Made by a program: the position numbers and the translations under genes. From positions 1 to 64,000 of the forward strand of contig JAEOTA010000022.1 in the NCBI GenBank assembly GCA_016840085.1: a stretch of 64,000 bases of DNA. Reading direction: 5' to 3'. The notes under the pieces were generated by a model. It was not told the DNA's origin. It did not search any database and saw only the letters and a program-made list of their open reading frames with translations. Source of the DNA: Promethearchaeota archaeon. Lineage in GTDB: Archaea; Asgardarchaeota; Lokiarchaeia; Sigyniarchaeales; SOKP01. This document shows, one piece after another, positions 27,486 to 37,546 of the stretch. Positions within the stretch are counted from its first letter, which is position 1; every line of letters starts with the position of its first letter.

Positions 27486-28961
27486 CGAAAAATGCCGAAA
27501 TTAACCCTTGATAAGTTAGAGTCTTTTTTATGGAATGCTGCGGATATACTACGCGGCAGTATTGATTCCTCAGAATATAAACATTATATTTTTGGATTGT
27601 TGTTTCTAAAGCGACTTTCGGATGAGTTTGATGAGGAACACGAACAAGTTGAAGGTGATCCTGAAGATCCCGATAACTATCAGTTTTTTGTGCCAGAACG
27701 AGCTCGATGGAAGAGTATTCGTAGAGTATCAGAGGGAATTGGAAATGCTATAGATAAAGCTTTTGAAGCGCTAGAAGAAAATAATCCTCTCTTAGAAGGT
27801 GTCTTAACACCAATTCAATTTCAAGACCCTAAGCGTTTACCAGATGCAGTATTGAATAAGCTTATTACGCATTTTAGCCAACCCGAGTTTAACCTTGCCA
27901 ACTCGAATTTAAGCGAACCAGATATGCTAGGAAGAGCTTATGAATATTTGATTAAACAGTTTGCCGATGATTCTGGTAAAAAAGGAGGTGAATTCTATAC
28001 TCCCCAGGGTGTTGTAAAACTTTTAGTCCGACTTTTAGATCCTCAAGAAGGAATGAGAATTTGCGACCCTGCATGCGGTAGTGGTGGAATGCTTATTGAA
28101 AGTTTTAATTATTTGAAAGAACAAGGAAAAAATCCTAATAATATTTCAATTTTTGGACAAGAAAAGAATTTAAACACTTGGGCTATTGCGAAAATGAATT
28201 TTTTGCTACATAATATTCTTGATCACAGAATTGAACATGGGGATACTATGGCAGATCCCAAATTAAAAGAAGATAATCTTTTAATGTTATTTGATATCGT
28301 CATCGCGAATCCTATGTGGAATCAAAAAGAATGGAATCGTGAATCATTTGAGCGAGGAGATCGTTATGGAAGAGCAAAGTATGGAATCCCTCCAAAAAGC
28401 TCTGGTGATTGGATGTGGGTACAACACATGTTAGCCACATTGAATAACAGGGGAAGATTGGGAATAGTATTGGACAATGGCGCATTATTTCGAGGTCAGA
28501 GTGAAGGAAAAGTAAGAAAGGCAATTGTGGAAGCAGATGTTATTGAAGGAATTGTTGCGTTACCCTCTAATCTTTTCTATAATACTGGGGCTCCAGGTTG
28601 TTTAATAATAATAAATAAGCAAAAATCAGAAGAATTGAAAAATAAAATATTTTTTATCCATGCTGAAACTGAGTTTGAAGAAGGAAAAGCACAGAATTTT
28701 CTGAAAGATAAACACATCCGAAAGATATCGAAAACTTATAGAAAAAAAGAGGAAATAGAGAAATTTTCAGCATTAATCGATCTTGAGGAAATACAAGAAA
28801 ATGATTATAATTTGAACGTTTCCCGTTATATTGATACTTTACCTGAAGAAGAACCCATTGACGTTACTGAATATAATACAGAACTACAGAAACTGCAAAC
28901 TGAACGATTAGAATTAGAAAAAGATTTTGAGAGAAATATAAGAGATTTAGGGTATAAATAA
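27453..28961 (+). CDS. hsdM: Type I restriction-modification system methyltransferase subunit HsdM
   Basis: A 502-residue protein, normal length for HsdM. The helical N-terminal HsdM_N domain (KLESFLWNAADILRGSID) is followed by GGEFYTPQGVVKLLV, the SAM-binding motif DPACGSGGM and the catalytic IANPMW (NPPF-type, motif IV), plus LDNGALFRG and the family-typical KIRK-like end. It adds a methyl group to adenine N6 in the asymmetric site chosen by HsdS. ATG at 27453 is within repeat C. The hsdS gene starts 13 bases after the stop, hsdR overlaps hsdS, so this is one operon. Confidence 0.97.
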   Translation: MAQKELDKWTGRKMPKLTLDKLESFLWNAADILRGSIDSSEYKHYIFGLLFLKRLSDEFDEEHEQVEGDPEDPDNYQFFVPERARWKSIRRVSEGIGNAIDKAFEALEENNPLLEGVLTPIQFQDPKRLPDAVLNKLITHFSQPEFNLANSNLSEPDMLGRAYEYLIKQFADDSGKKGGEFYTPQGVVKLLVRLLDPQEGMRICDPACGSGGMLIESFNYLKEQGKNPNNISIFGQEKNLNTWAIAKMNFLLHNILDHRIEHGDTMADPKLKEDNLLMLFDIVIANPMWNQKEWNRESFERGDRYGRAKYGIPPKSSGDWMWVQHMLATLNNRGRLGIVLDNGALFRGQSEGKVRKAIVEADVIEGIVALPSNLFYNTGAPGCLIIINKQKSEELKNKIFFIHAETEFEEGKAQNFLKDKHIRKISKTYRKKEEIEKFSALIDLEEIQENDYNLNVSRYIDTLPEEEPIDVTEYNTELQKLQTERLELEKDFERNIRDLGYK

Positions 28962-28974
28962 AAATTCAATAGCT

Positions 28975-30171
28975 ATGAAAAAAACTAAGATTGGTTTGAT
29001 ACCCGAAGATTGGGAATTTTCAAATATTGGAAATTACTGTGATGTAATCACCGGGGGTACTCCGAGCACAAAAATTGAGGAGTATTTTAATCCTCCCGAA
29101 ATTCCTTGGATGAGATCTGGTGAAATAAAAGGATATAAAATAAAATCAATTTCTACTTTTATATCAAAAAAAGGATTAGAAAATTCAGCAGCGAGAATTC
29201 TTCCAAGAAAATCTGTTGTTATAGCACTAGCAGGTCAAGGAAAAACTCGTGGAACTACCTCGCCACTGGAAATCAAAAGCTCTTGTAATCAGTCAGTTGC
29301 TTGTATGGTACCAAATGGAAAACTAAATTACATATTTTTACACTATCATCTTAGTCGTTTATATAAATATATTAGAAATATTACTGGAGATGTTGGTCGA
29401 GAAGGCTTAAATCTAAAGTTGATTAGAAAATTCCCTTTAATTTTACCCCCTTTAAATGAACAACAAAAAATTGCTACAATACTATCTAATGTAGATGATC
29501 TTATTCTTCAAACAGATAAAATAATCGAAAATTTACAAATATTAAAAAGAGGGCTGATGCAACGCCTCTTTACGGAAGGCCTCGGGCATACCGAATTTAA
29601 ACAGACGAGATTGGGGAAAATTCCAAAAGAATGGGAAATTAAGAAACTTGAAAATATATTGATTCTTGAGTACGGAAAAGGATTACCCAAAAGGAAGAGA
29701 CAGAATGGTCCTATCCCAGTTGTAGGTTCAAATGGCATAATTGATTATCATAATGAACATTTAGTTAATGGACCAGGGATTGTAATAGGAAGAAAAGGCT
29801 CTATGGGAAAAGTTTCTTGGATAAATGAGAATTTCTGGCCAATTGATACAACTTATTTTATTAAAATTATCGATAATAGCATAGATAAGAAATGGCTTTA
29901 TTACGCTTTAACAAATTTAAATTTAGAAAGATTAAGTTTAAGTGACGTAGTTCCAGGTTTAAATCGTGAATACGCGTATTCAAGGAATATTTTAATACCC
30001 AAATTATATGAACAAGAGCAAATTGTAAAAATTTTAGAAAATATAGATAAAATTATTGAAAATGAGCAAAATTATTTAAATAACTTAAAAAATACAAAAA
30101 AAGGTTTAATGCAAGAGCTCTTAACAGGTAAAAAAAGAGTAAAAATTAATCAAGATGAAGTGTTATTATGA
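28975..30171 (+). CDS. hsdS: Type I restriction specificity subunit HsdS
   Basis: A 398-residue protein with the two-TRD layout. Each half begins with the signature IGLIPEDWEFSNIG or LGKIPKEWEIKKLE, continues through a variable target-recognition domain, and ends in a conserved long helix (LPPLNEQQKIATILSNVDD and LYEQEQIVKILENIDK, each followed by KRGLMQ/KKGLMQ). The two helices form the spacer that sets the distance between the half-sites. Target sequence cannot be read from the protein. Confidence 0.96.
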   Translation: MKKTKIGLIPEDWEFSNIGNYCDVITGGTPSTKIEEYFNPPEIPWMRSGEIKGYKIKSISTFISKKGLENSAARILPRKSVVIALAGQGKTRGTTSPLEIKSSCNQSVACMVPNGKLNYIFLHYHLSRLYKYIRNITGDVGREGLNLKLIRKFPLILPPLNEQQKIATILSNVDDLILQTDKIIENLQILKRGLMQRLFTEGLGHTEFKQTRLGKIPKEWEIKKLENILILEYGKGLPKRKRQNGPIPVVGSNGIIDYHNEHLVNGPGIVIGRKGSMGKVSWINENFWPIDTTYFIKIIDNSIDKKWLYYALTNLNLERLSLSDVVPGLNREYAYSRNILIPKLYEQEQIVKILENIDKIIENEQNYLNNLKNTKKGLMQELLTGKKRVKINQDEVLL

Positions 30172-33100
30172 ATCTTTTTGATTGGAGTGAATATAACCAA
30201 ACAGAAAAACCAGCATTGGATTTATTACAAGAGCTAGGCTATCAACATAAAGAAGGAAAAGAAGTAAGTCCTCAATATACTACTATTGAACGTACCAGTC
30301 TTAGGGAAGTGATTCTTTCAGCAACATTAACAAAAAAGATTAAAGAATTTAACCCTTGGATTAATGAATCAAATATTAAGCAAGTTTTTCGTAAATTAAC
30401 AATAATAACCACTTCCAGTCAAATTGATTTTAATGAACAAATCTGGGAATATCTAACAAAACCTAGTAAGCTTGTAGTGGAGCAAGATCTTCATGATGGA
30501 AAAGGTCGGCGGAATCAATGGGTTATACTCATCGATTGGGATAATCCCAAGAAAAATGAATTTTTAGCAGTCAATCAATTTAAAGTTAATGCTTCCAGAG
30601 GGAATAGAATACCAGATATTGTAATTTTTATTAATGGTTTGCCATTAGTTGTAATTGAATGTAAAAGTCCTCTTTTAACAAACCCTTTGCAGCAAGGTAT
30701 ACGCCAGATTATAGAATATCAAGAAACAATACCTAAATTATTTTACCTTAACCAAATTATTATAGTTACAAGTAGTCAATCAGCTGTTTTTGGTGTTATT
30801 GGAAATTCATACGAGAACTTCCAAATTTGGAAGGATCCATATCCTATTACTAAAGACCAGCTTGGAAAAATTGTTGAACAAACAGGTCGTTCAACTCCAG
30901 ATCCTACACCTCAAGATATTCTACTTCATGGATTGCTTGAAAAAAGAAATCTTTTGGATTTAATTCGGAATTTTATAATTTTTGAAACTTTAAGAGGAAA
31001 GCTTATTAAAAAAATCGCTCGATATCAACAATTTAGAGCAACTAATATAACTCTAGCTCGTATCTTAACAGAAAAGGATCCTCAGCAGCGAGGTGGAACA
31101 ATTTGGCATACACAAGGTTCAGGAAAATCTCTCACTATGTTATTTACTGCGATAAAATTGAGGAGAGAGACAAAACTAAATAACCCTTTACTTGTTTTTA
31201 TATGTGATAGGATTAACTTAGTAAGTCAATTAAATAATACATTCGAAAGATGTGGATTTCCTAATCCGATTGAAGCTAAAAATGTTGATAATTTGCAGGA
31301 ACTTATCAAAATTGGACAAGGTGTCACAATATTTACAACAATTCAGAAATTTCGCACAAAAGATGCAGATTCACAAACAGGAATATCAAAAAGTGGATTA
31401 GAATTTTCTATATTTAATACAGAACAGAATATTTTTGTACTAGTTGATGAAGCACATCGTTCACAATATAAGATTTTCGGTATGAATATGCGTATCGGAA
31501 TGCCTAATGCATGTTATTTAGCATATACAGGAACTCCATTGGCTAAAAACGAATATAATGAGACAATTTCTGTTGGTAGAGGTAAAACAGTAAAAAAATT
31601 TGGAAAGATTATTGATAAATATGATATAAGGCAATCTGTTGAAGATGGTTCTACAGTAAAGATTCTTTATGAAAACCGACTACCTAAATTAACAGTAGAA
31701 GGAGAATCTATTGATGAGATTTTTAACCGTGTATTTGCTGATAAAACTCCTGAAGAGCGGGAAAGAATCAAACAGAAATATGCCACTGAAGATGCAATTC
31801 TAGCTGCTCCAGAAAGGATTAAAAAAGTTGTATTGGATATTCTGAAGCATTATGAAGATCATATTGAACCAAATGGATTTAAGGCTCAAATCGTAACAGC
31901 TTCAAGAAAATTAGCTGTTATGTACAAGAAATACTTAGATGATTTGAATGCTCCTGAATCTGTAGTAATTATTTCAGCAAATCCTCGCTATGATGATGAG
32001 TTAAGAGCTCTTGGTGTTGATTTTTTCACTGAAAAATCAAAGCAAAAAGAGAGGATTGAAAGATTTAAAGATGACAATGATCCTCTAAGATTTTTAATAG
32101 TGTGTGATATGCTCATTACGGGATTTGATGCTCCAATTGAACAAGTGATGTATCTTGATAAGAGATTGACAGAACACAATTTATTACAAGCTATTGCCAG
32201 GGTCAATAGAATTCATGAGGATAAAAATTATGGTCTTATTGTTGATTATTATGGTGTTTCTAATCATTTAGAAAGAGCCTTAGAAATCTTTGATAAACCT
32301 GACATTGAGGGGTTTATGAAATCCATTGAGAGTGAGTTGTATCCTTTAGAAGGATATCATAAAGCTGTGCTCTCTTACTTTGAAGAAATAGATATAAATG
32401 ATTTAGAAGCGTGTATTTTAGCTTTGGAGTCTGAAAGTGATAGAGCAGATTTTCACAGCGATTTTAAAAAGTTTGCGCAAAGTATGGATGTTGTTTTACC
32501 AGATCCCCGTGCTCAACCATATTTAACTGATTTAAAAAGATTTGGTATGATTTTACAAGCTGCAAAAAACCGTTATCGTGAAGAACAATTGAACCTCGCT
32601 GGATGTGGTAAGAAAGTCCAAAAGATTATAGATGAACACATAAGATCGACTGGTATTAAAATTTTAGTTGAACCTGTTCCCATTCTTTCAGAAAAATTCC
32701 AGGATGCATTAGATAGTCTAAAATCGGAAAAATCAGTCGCAAGTGAAATGCAACACGCTATTCAACATGAAATAAGTGTTAAAATAGATGAAGATCCCGT
32801 TTTTTATAGGAGTTTAAAAGAACGGTTAGAAGAAATAATACAGATGTACAATGAAAACAGAATCAATCTGGCCGAAAAAATTAAGAGATTAAGAGCACTA
32901 TATAATGAAATTAAAGAAAGACCAAATTTAGCTGAAAAAATGGGACTCAACAGCGCTGAGCTAGCAATTTTCAATTTATTAAAGGAGGATTCTATTAAAT
33001 CGGGGATTGAAGATGAGCGGGAAATTGTGAAATTCACCTATGAGATATTAGAAGCAATTGAACCATATGTAACTCTGATCGATTGGCAAAATAAATCTGA

Positions 33101-33227
33101 TATTTTAAGACAAATACGAAAGGCAAGCAAACTGGTCTTTCATCAGAAAGATATTGATAAAAAAAGACAAAATCCTTTAGCACATCAAATTGAAGAACTC
33201 GCTAAAGTACATTTTCCATCAAGATAA
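30168..33227 (+). CDS. hsdR: Type I restriction endonuclease subunit HsdR
   Basis: A 1019-residue protein starting within the last codons of hsdS (ATGA overlap). The N-terminal PD-(D/E)xK nuclease reads RGNRIPDIVIFINGLPLV, then IECKSP. The SF2 translocase follows: Walker A TQGSGKS, DEAH box VDEAHRS, motif III-like YTGTP, and the motif V/VI region ITGFDAPIEQVMYLDKRL, then QAIARVNR. The C-terminal helical region binds HsdM. All catalytic motifs are present, so the restriction system looks intact: HsdR pulls unmodified DNA through and cuts away from the site. Confidence 0.97.
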   Translation: MNLFDWSEYNQTEKPALDLLQELGYQHKEGKEVSPQYTTIERTSLREVILSATLTKKIKEFNPWINESNIKQVFRKLTIITTSSQIDFNEQIWEYLTKPSKLVVEQDLHDGKGRRNQWVILIDWDNPKKNEFLAVNQFKVNASRGNRIPDIVIFINGLPLVVIECKSPLLTNPLQQGIRQIIEYQETIPKLFYLNQIIIVTSSQSAVFGVIGNSYENFQIWKDPYPITKDQLGKIVEQTGRSTPDPTPQDILLHGLLEKRNLLDLIRNFIIFETLRGKLIKKIARYQQFRATNITLARILTEKDPQQRGGTIWHTQGSGKSLTMLFTAIKLRRETKLNNPLLVFICDRINLVSQLNNTFERCGFPNPIEAKNVDNLQELIKIGQGVTIFTTIQKFRTKDADSQTGISKSGLEFSIFNTEQNIFVLVDEAHRSQYKIFGMNMRIGMPNACYLAYTGTPLAKNEYNETISVGRGKTVKKFGKIIDKYDIRQSVEDGSTVKILYENRLPKLTVEGESIDEIFNRVFADKTPEERERIKQKYATEDAILAAPERIKKVVLDILKHYEDHIEPNGFKAQIVTASRKLAVMYKKYLDDLNAPESVVIISANPRYDDELRALGVDFFTEKSKQKERIERFKDDNDPLRFLIVCDMLITGFDAPIEQVMYLDKRLTEHNLLQAIARVNRIHEDKNYGLIVDYYGVSNHLERALEIFDKPDIEGFMKSIESELYPLEGYHKAVLSYFEEIDINDLEACILALESESDRADFHSDFKKFAQSMDVVLPDPRAQPYLTDLKRFGMILQAAKNRYREEQLNLAGCGKKVQKIIDEHIRSTGIKILVEPVPILSEKFQDALDSLKSEKSVASEMQHAIQHEISVKIDEDPVFYRSLKERLEEIIQMYNENRINLAEKIKRLRALYNEIKERPNLAEKMGLNSAELAIFNLLKEDSIKSGIEDEREIVKFTYEILEAIEPYVTLIDWQNKSDILRQIRKASKLVFHQKDIDKKRQNPLAHQIEELAKVHFPSR

Positions 33228-33266
33228 AAAATAAGACCAAATAAATATACAAAAAAATAAGTTAAA

Positions 33267-34010
33267 ATGGTTTCTGAAATACAAACGATAAAGTATGGAG
33301 ATATAGAAATTAGTTATTCCATAGACCGAACGTCTCGTAAGACTATAGGTATAGTTGTAGAACCCGATGGGAAAGTAATAATCAAAGCACCTTTAGATTT
33401 AGAACAACAAATAATCCAGGAATCAATTTACAAAAAAAGAAAATGGATTGCTGAAAAAATAAAATTAACAGAGGAAATCGAAAAACCAATTCCGCTTAAA
33501 CATGAACTTGTTAGCGGAGAAAAAATATTATTAAAAAATAGATTAATTAGATTAAAAATACACCCTTATCCAAATAAAAGGTCAAAAATTACATACGCTT
33601 TTAAAATTCTTCATATTTATATTAATGAAACACTTTCTCAAAAGGAACGAGAAGAAGAAATAAAGAGAGTGCTGATTAATTGGTATAAAGAAAAAGCTCT
33701 TAATATTATCACTAATAGAATTGATAAATACTTGGCATTAATTGATTTCAGGCCTCACGGAATTAAAATTAGAAACCAAAAAGTAAGATGGGGCAGTTGT
33801 ACTAAAGATGGAAAATTAATTTTTAATTGGAGAATTGTAATGGCTCCTATATCAGCTATTGATTATATTATTGTTCATGAATTATCACATTTAAAGGAAC
33901 CTACTCATTCTACTAAATTCTGGAGTATAGTTCAATCGCTGTTTCCCAATTTCAAAAAATGTAAAGAATGGCTTAGAATAAATGGATTAAATTTAGAATT
34001 AAGAATTTAA
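33267..34010 (+). CDS. YgjP/WLM-like zinc metallopeptidase associated with type I RM
   Basis: A 247-residue protein. The motif HELSHLKEPTH...F (about residues 208-221) is the HExxH-x-(n)-H zinc site of the YgjP/DUF45 family, related to SprT and WLM proteases; the preceding RNQKVRWGSCTKDG and IDYIIVHELSH blocks are typical. Members are regularly encoded next to hsdR and are thought to process protein partners, although their targets are not established. It starts 39 bases after hsdR on the same strand, so it is the last gene of the operon. Confidence 0.9.
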   Translation: MVSEIQTIKYGDIEISYSIDRTSRKTIGIVVEPDGKVIIKAPLDLEQQIIQESIYKKRKWIAEKIKLTEEIEKPIPLKHELVSGEKILLKNRLIRLKIHPYPNKRSKITYAFKILHIYINETLSQKEREEEIKRVLINWYKEKALNIITNRIDKYLALIDFRPHGIKIRNQKVRWGSCTKDGKLIFNWRIVMAPISAIDYIIVHELSHLKEPTHSTKFWSIVQSLFPNFKKCKEWLRINGLNLELRI

Positions 34011-34030
34011 CAAAAGGATTATTAAAAAAT

Positions 34031-36763
34031 CTACTCATTATTTAATGGATTTTCAATAAGATTTTGTAGAACTTCATTTTTTTCTAAAATTTCGGGACAT
34101 TGTTCAAAATGATATGAAATCCATCGAACTTTTCCATCTTGAATTTTATTATAGAAATAACAGGCATTTTTATTTTTTCTGGGTTCTAACGAAATTGTAA
34201 AAAATGGCAATAATTTAAGTGGTGTAAGTTGATTTTTTTCGATCATATATATAGTACCTTTATCCATTGGGATTGATGTTATTATTTCTTTTTTTTTAAA
34301 AATCATTGAAGGTCCTTTTAAGTCATGAACAGTATAACTGTATTTACCAAATTCGTAATCATTCTTACCTGGTAGTATAAATAATAAAGAATCAAATTTG
34401 TTAGCCATAACTTCTCTAAAGTTAGTTAATTCTTTTTCTAAAAGAGTTAAACGGTTCGATATTATGTCTGGATTCATAATTCCACTGTGACCTTTCCAAT
34501 CGTTCCGATATCTATTAGTAATTTTTAAAATCTTCATTAATTTATCATTAATAATAGATTCTAGAATTTCTATAGTATTAATATGGTATAAAGAAAGGCA
34601 GAGATTCCTATTTTCAGAACTAAATAGTAAATCATTTGTGATTTTAATAAGAGTAGAATTATAGGTGACCAACTTACCAAATGTACTAAATTTTAAATTT
34701 TTAAATCCCTTCTCATTTGTAAAAATTGTCTTTTTGAAGCGGTCAAATAGTTCTGTTTTCCAATACATAGCACTAATCATTATAGTAAATAAAAATTCTG
34801 CTAAAGCTTCAAAAAAATTGAGTAAATGATCCACTTTTAATTTTGGTTTAATATCCGCATGATATCGTATTAATATTGAAGCCAATGGGTATGGGAGTTT
34901 GTTAATCCATTCTTCAAAACCTTCCTTGCGATTAAACGAACTTAACTTTTGTCTGATGTTATTTATTTCCTTAAGGTTTGACCATAATTTAGAATCGTAT
35001 TCTTTAAGTTGCAGAATAATCTCTCGTATATTTTGATGTAAATCGATAATTATATTTTGAGTATTTATATCTGGAAGATATATTTTTGATGTTATTAAAC
35101 TTTTCTTTGAAATACTTGGAATTACAGATCCAAAAGATATATGTTCTCTCAATTTTAAGCCAAGAGGGGAATTATAAAAACCTGAAGCAAAATCTGCCAA
35201 TAATTTATCTGGATTAAAAACTAACTGAATATAATTATGTGGTTTTAAGCTAATTTCATCTAAATTTACTATTGACTCAGATCTGCCAATTTTTGGTAGG
35301 TATATTGAGTTAGATTTTGACTCAAATCCGTTTAATAAATCTTTAGAACTTAAATTAATTTCACTTATCAAATCTTTCAGATAGTACGAATCTAATCTCA
35401 TTTTAGATGCAATAGAATCAAGATCATTAATATAAATTTTAGGGTATAAATTATAATCATTTTTTTTAATTGTTTCTATATTAATTATAGCAGAAAATTG
35501 CTCAATATTTTCTAATTTTTCATAAGCGCTTAGAATTTTATTTAGATGAAATTCCTGAAGTATATTTTTTCCCTGAAAATGTTCAAATTCATCTTTAGCT
35601 TGAATGAAATAAATATTATTTTTCAATATTTCTGGTTTGTTCTTATTAATTATAATTACACAGCAAGATATATTCGTATTCCAGAATAGATTGGAAGGCA
35701 ACTCTATAATAGTTTCAATTAAATCATCCTTTATGAATGCTTTTCTAATCTTCCTTTCTGATCTACCTCGAAATAATGCCCCATTATCTGTAAGAATTCC
35801 AAATCTTCCATATTCTGAAGTTATTTCTAACATATGCTGCAGCCACATCCAATCACCAGAAGTTTTTGGTGGTATTCCATATTTAGATCTATTATATGGA
35901 TCTCCATTTGTATAATGCTTTCGAGGCCAATCCCATTGATTCATTGGAGGACTAGATATTACAATATCAAATTTCATTAATTCATTATTTTGAAGAAATG
36001 GATTGATTAATGAATTGCCTAATTCTATTTTTGCACTAAAAAATCCACTTAAAAAAAAATATAATTTTGTAATATACCACAAATCATAACTTAATTCTTT
36101 ACCAAAAATCGACAAGTTATCTAAATTATTACCCTTTTCCTTAAGATTATTAACTGATTCTAATAAAAAACTCCCATTACGAGAACAAGGATCACATATC
36201 TTCATACCTTCTTCTGGCTTTAATAGTTTAATTATTAATTTAACAATTTGAGGTGGTGGTAAAAATTCATTATTACTTTCACTACTAATATAGCCCCCAT
36301 ATTTAATGATCAATTCAAACCCAATAAGAATTAATCCAGTATCCATTAGATTTGAATTAGATAAATTATATTTAGGATTGCTAAAATGTTGTATTAATTT
36401 ATTTAATAATCTATCTGGTAAATTAGTAGGATCCATAAATTGAATTGGAGTAAATAAACCTTTCAAAATGGGGTTAAAATCTTCTAAAGCATCAAATGCC
36501 TTATCGATTTCAAAACCAATTCCTTCAGAAACATTACGAATATCCCTCCAATGTGCACCATCTGGAATAAATATCTCATAATTATCCGGATCTTCTGGAT
36601 CACCTTTTAAATGGTTGAATATCTCATCAAATTGATCACTTATCCTTTTTAAAAAAAAGAGTGCACTTAGATAGTAAAACTTCTTTTTTTTAAATTTTAA
36701 TACACTTAAAATTTCTCCTGCTTCCCATAAAAACCTCTCTAAAGTAATTAGATCTATTGTCAT
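34031..36763 (-). CDS. HsdM-like protein with degenerate SAM motifs, HsdS-like middle and HEPN-like C-terminal domain
   Basis: A 910-residue protein. The first 420 residues are clearly paralogous to HsdM (27453), including GDPEDPDNY, FLKRISDQFDE, PPKTSGDWMW and LTDNGALFRGRSE. The two key methylase motifs have changed: DPACGSGG is DPCSRNGS and the catalytic NPMW is SPPM, so adenine methylation is doubtful. Residues about 430-620 resemble half an HsdS (a variable region, then NIIIDLHQNIREIILQLKE). The rest is helical and holds NRYRNDWKGHSG, where Arg753-x5-His759 fits the HEPN motif. Convergent with the restriction operon, its 3' end 20 bases from the peptidase gene. A methylase-like scaffold with an RNase tail is an unusual build; an inactive DNA-recognition platform is the inferred role. 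Confidence 0.8.
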   Translation of the reverse strand: MTIDLITLERFLWEAGEILSVLKFKKKKFYYLSALFFLKRISDQFDEIFNHLKGDPEDPDNYEIFIPDGAHWRDIRNVSEGIGFEIDKAFDALEDFNPILKGLFTPIQFMDPTNLPDRLLNKLIQHFSNPKYNLSNSNLMDTGLILIGFELIIKYGGYISSESNNEFLPPPQIVKLIIKLLKPEEGMKICDPCSRNGSFLLESVNNLKEKGNNLDNLSIFGKELSYDLWYITKLYFFLSGFFSAKIELGNSLINPFLQNNELMKFDIVISSPPMNQWDWPRKHYTNGDPYNRSKYGIPPKTSGDWMWLQHMLEITSEYGRFGILTDNGALFRGRSERKIRKAFIKDDLIETIIELPSNLFWNTNISCCVIIINKNKPEILKNNIYFIQAKDEFEHFQGKNILQEFHLNKILSAYEKLENIEQFSAIINIETIKKNDYNLYPKIYINDLDSIASKMRLDSYYLKDLISEINLSSKDLLNGFESKSNSIYLPKIGRSESIVNLDEISLKPHNYIQLVFNPDKLLADFASGFYNSPLGLKLREHISFGSVIPSISKKSLITSKIYLPDINTQNIIIDLHQNIREIILQLKEYDSKLWSNLKEINNIRQKLSSFNRKEGFEEWINKLPYPLASILIRYHADIKPKLKVDHLLNFFEALAEFLFTIMISAMYWKTELFDRFKKTIFTNEKGFKNLKFSTFGKLVTYNSTLIKITNDLLFSSENRNLCLSLYHINTIEILESIINDKLMKILKITNRYRNDWKGHSGIMNPDIISNRLTLLEKELTNFREVMANKFDSLLFILPGKNDYEFGKYSYTVHDLKGPSMIFKKKEIITSIPMDKGTIYMIEKNQLTPLKLLPFFTISLEPRKNKNACYFYNKIQDGKVRWISYHFEQCPEILEKNEVLQNLIENPLNNE

Positions 36764-37546
36764 AATAATAATACCAAATTAATTATATACATTAATGGAT
36801 AATTATCAATATTTATAAAAAGAAATATTATTAAAGATTTTATGAAAAATTACCAAATTCGATAAATTAACTTTCTAATTGAATTTTTATGAATTATGAA
36901 GAAATTAATGATAAATTAATTAGAGATGTTTTGAAAGACTTCAAAATCTCTAATTCATTCAGTTTTTAGAGCTTTATTCAAAATTAAAAAAATAAAACAT
37001 AAATAAATATTTAATTAATAAAAGTAAAATAATACAAGATCTCAACATATAGAATTTAATATCATTCTTTCTTACTTATTAAACGATGAATGAACTAACT
37101 GCGAGAGAAATACATTAGATAGAAGCACTTGCTAAAAAACATGAATTTTTCACATCATTCATGCTCCATTACTAAAGTAAAACATTAATTATCGAATAAT
37201 CAGATTTATAGTCAGGCAGAATAGAATGGTTACACACTCTTATCTGCTGAAGAAGTAAAATTTCTGGAAGAGAATTCTAAAAATAATGAAAATATGCAGG
37301 AATTGTTGGAGATTTATGAAATAATATAATATTTAGGAAGCTTTAATTATAAAGAATTCTTAGATCTAAAATTAGAAGTAATCAAAGAGAAAAAAAAATT
37401 GCTGAATCTATAGAGAATCCTTTCAATTATGCTAAATCCTGATAATGTATTACTTAAAATCAAAATTATTTAAATATTTAAATATTAAAAATTAATAATT
37501 TGATATATAAGAGAAATCATACAAGAACGTAAAACCTATAAAAGAA
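36764..37546. other. Long region of gene debris
   Basis: About 780 bases without an intact gene. It holds a tiny 26-codon frame (36889-36969) and a decayed coding region described separately. AT-rich; no RNA gene or repeat noted. Confidence 0.5.
37086..37450 (+). pseudogene. Decayed gene with several stops and frame changes
   Basis: A start at 37086 (MNELTAREIH) is followed at once by TAG, then coding-like pieces in shifting frames: IEALAKKHEFFTSFMLHY, then LLSAEEVKFLEENSKNNENM, and a tail NYKEFLDLKLEVIKEKKK. At least three stops and one frame change separate them. An old inactivated gene, identity unknown. Confidence 0.5.

Noticed and set aside
36889..36969. 26-residue ORF in the debris region
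   Set aside because: Too short, no ribosome site, sits within decayed sequence.
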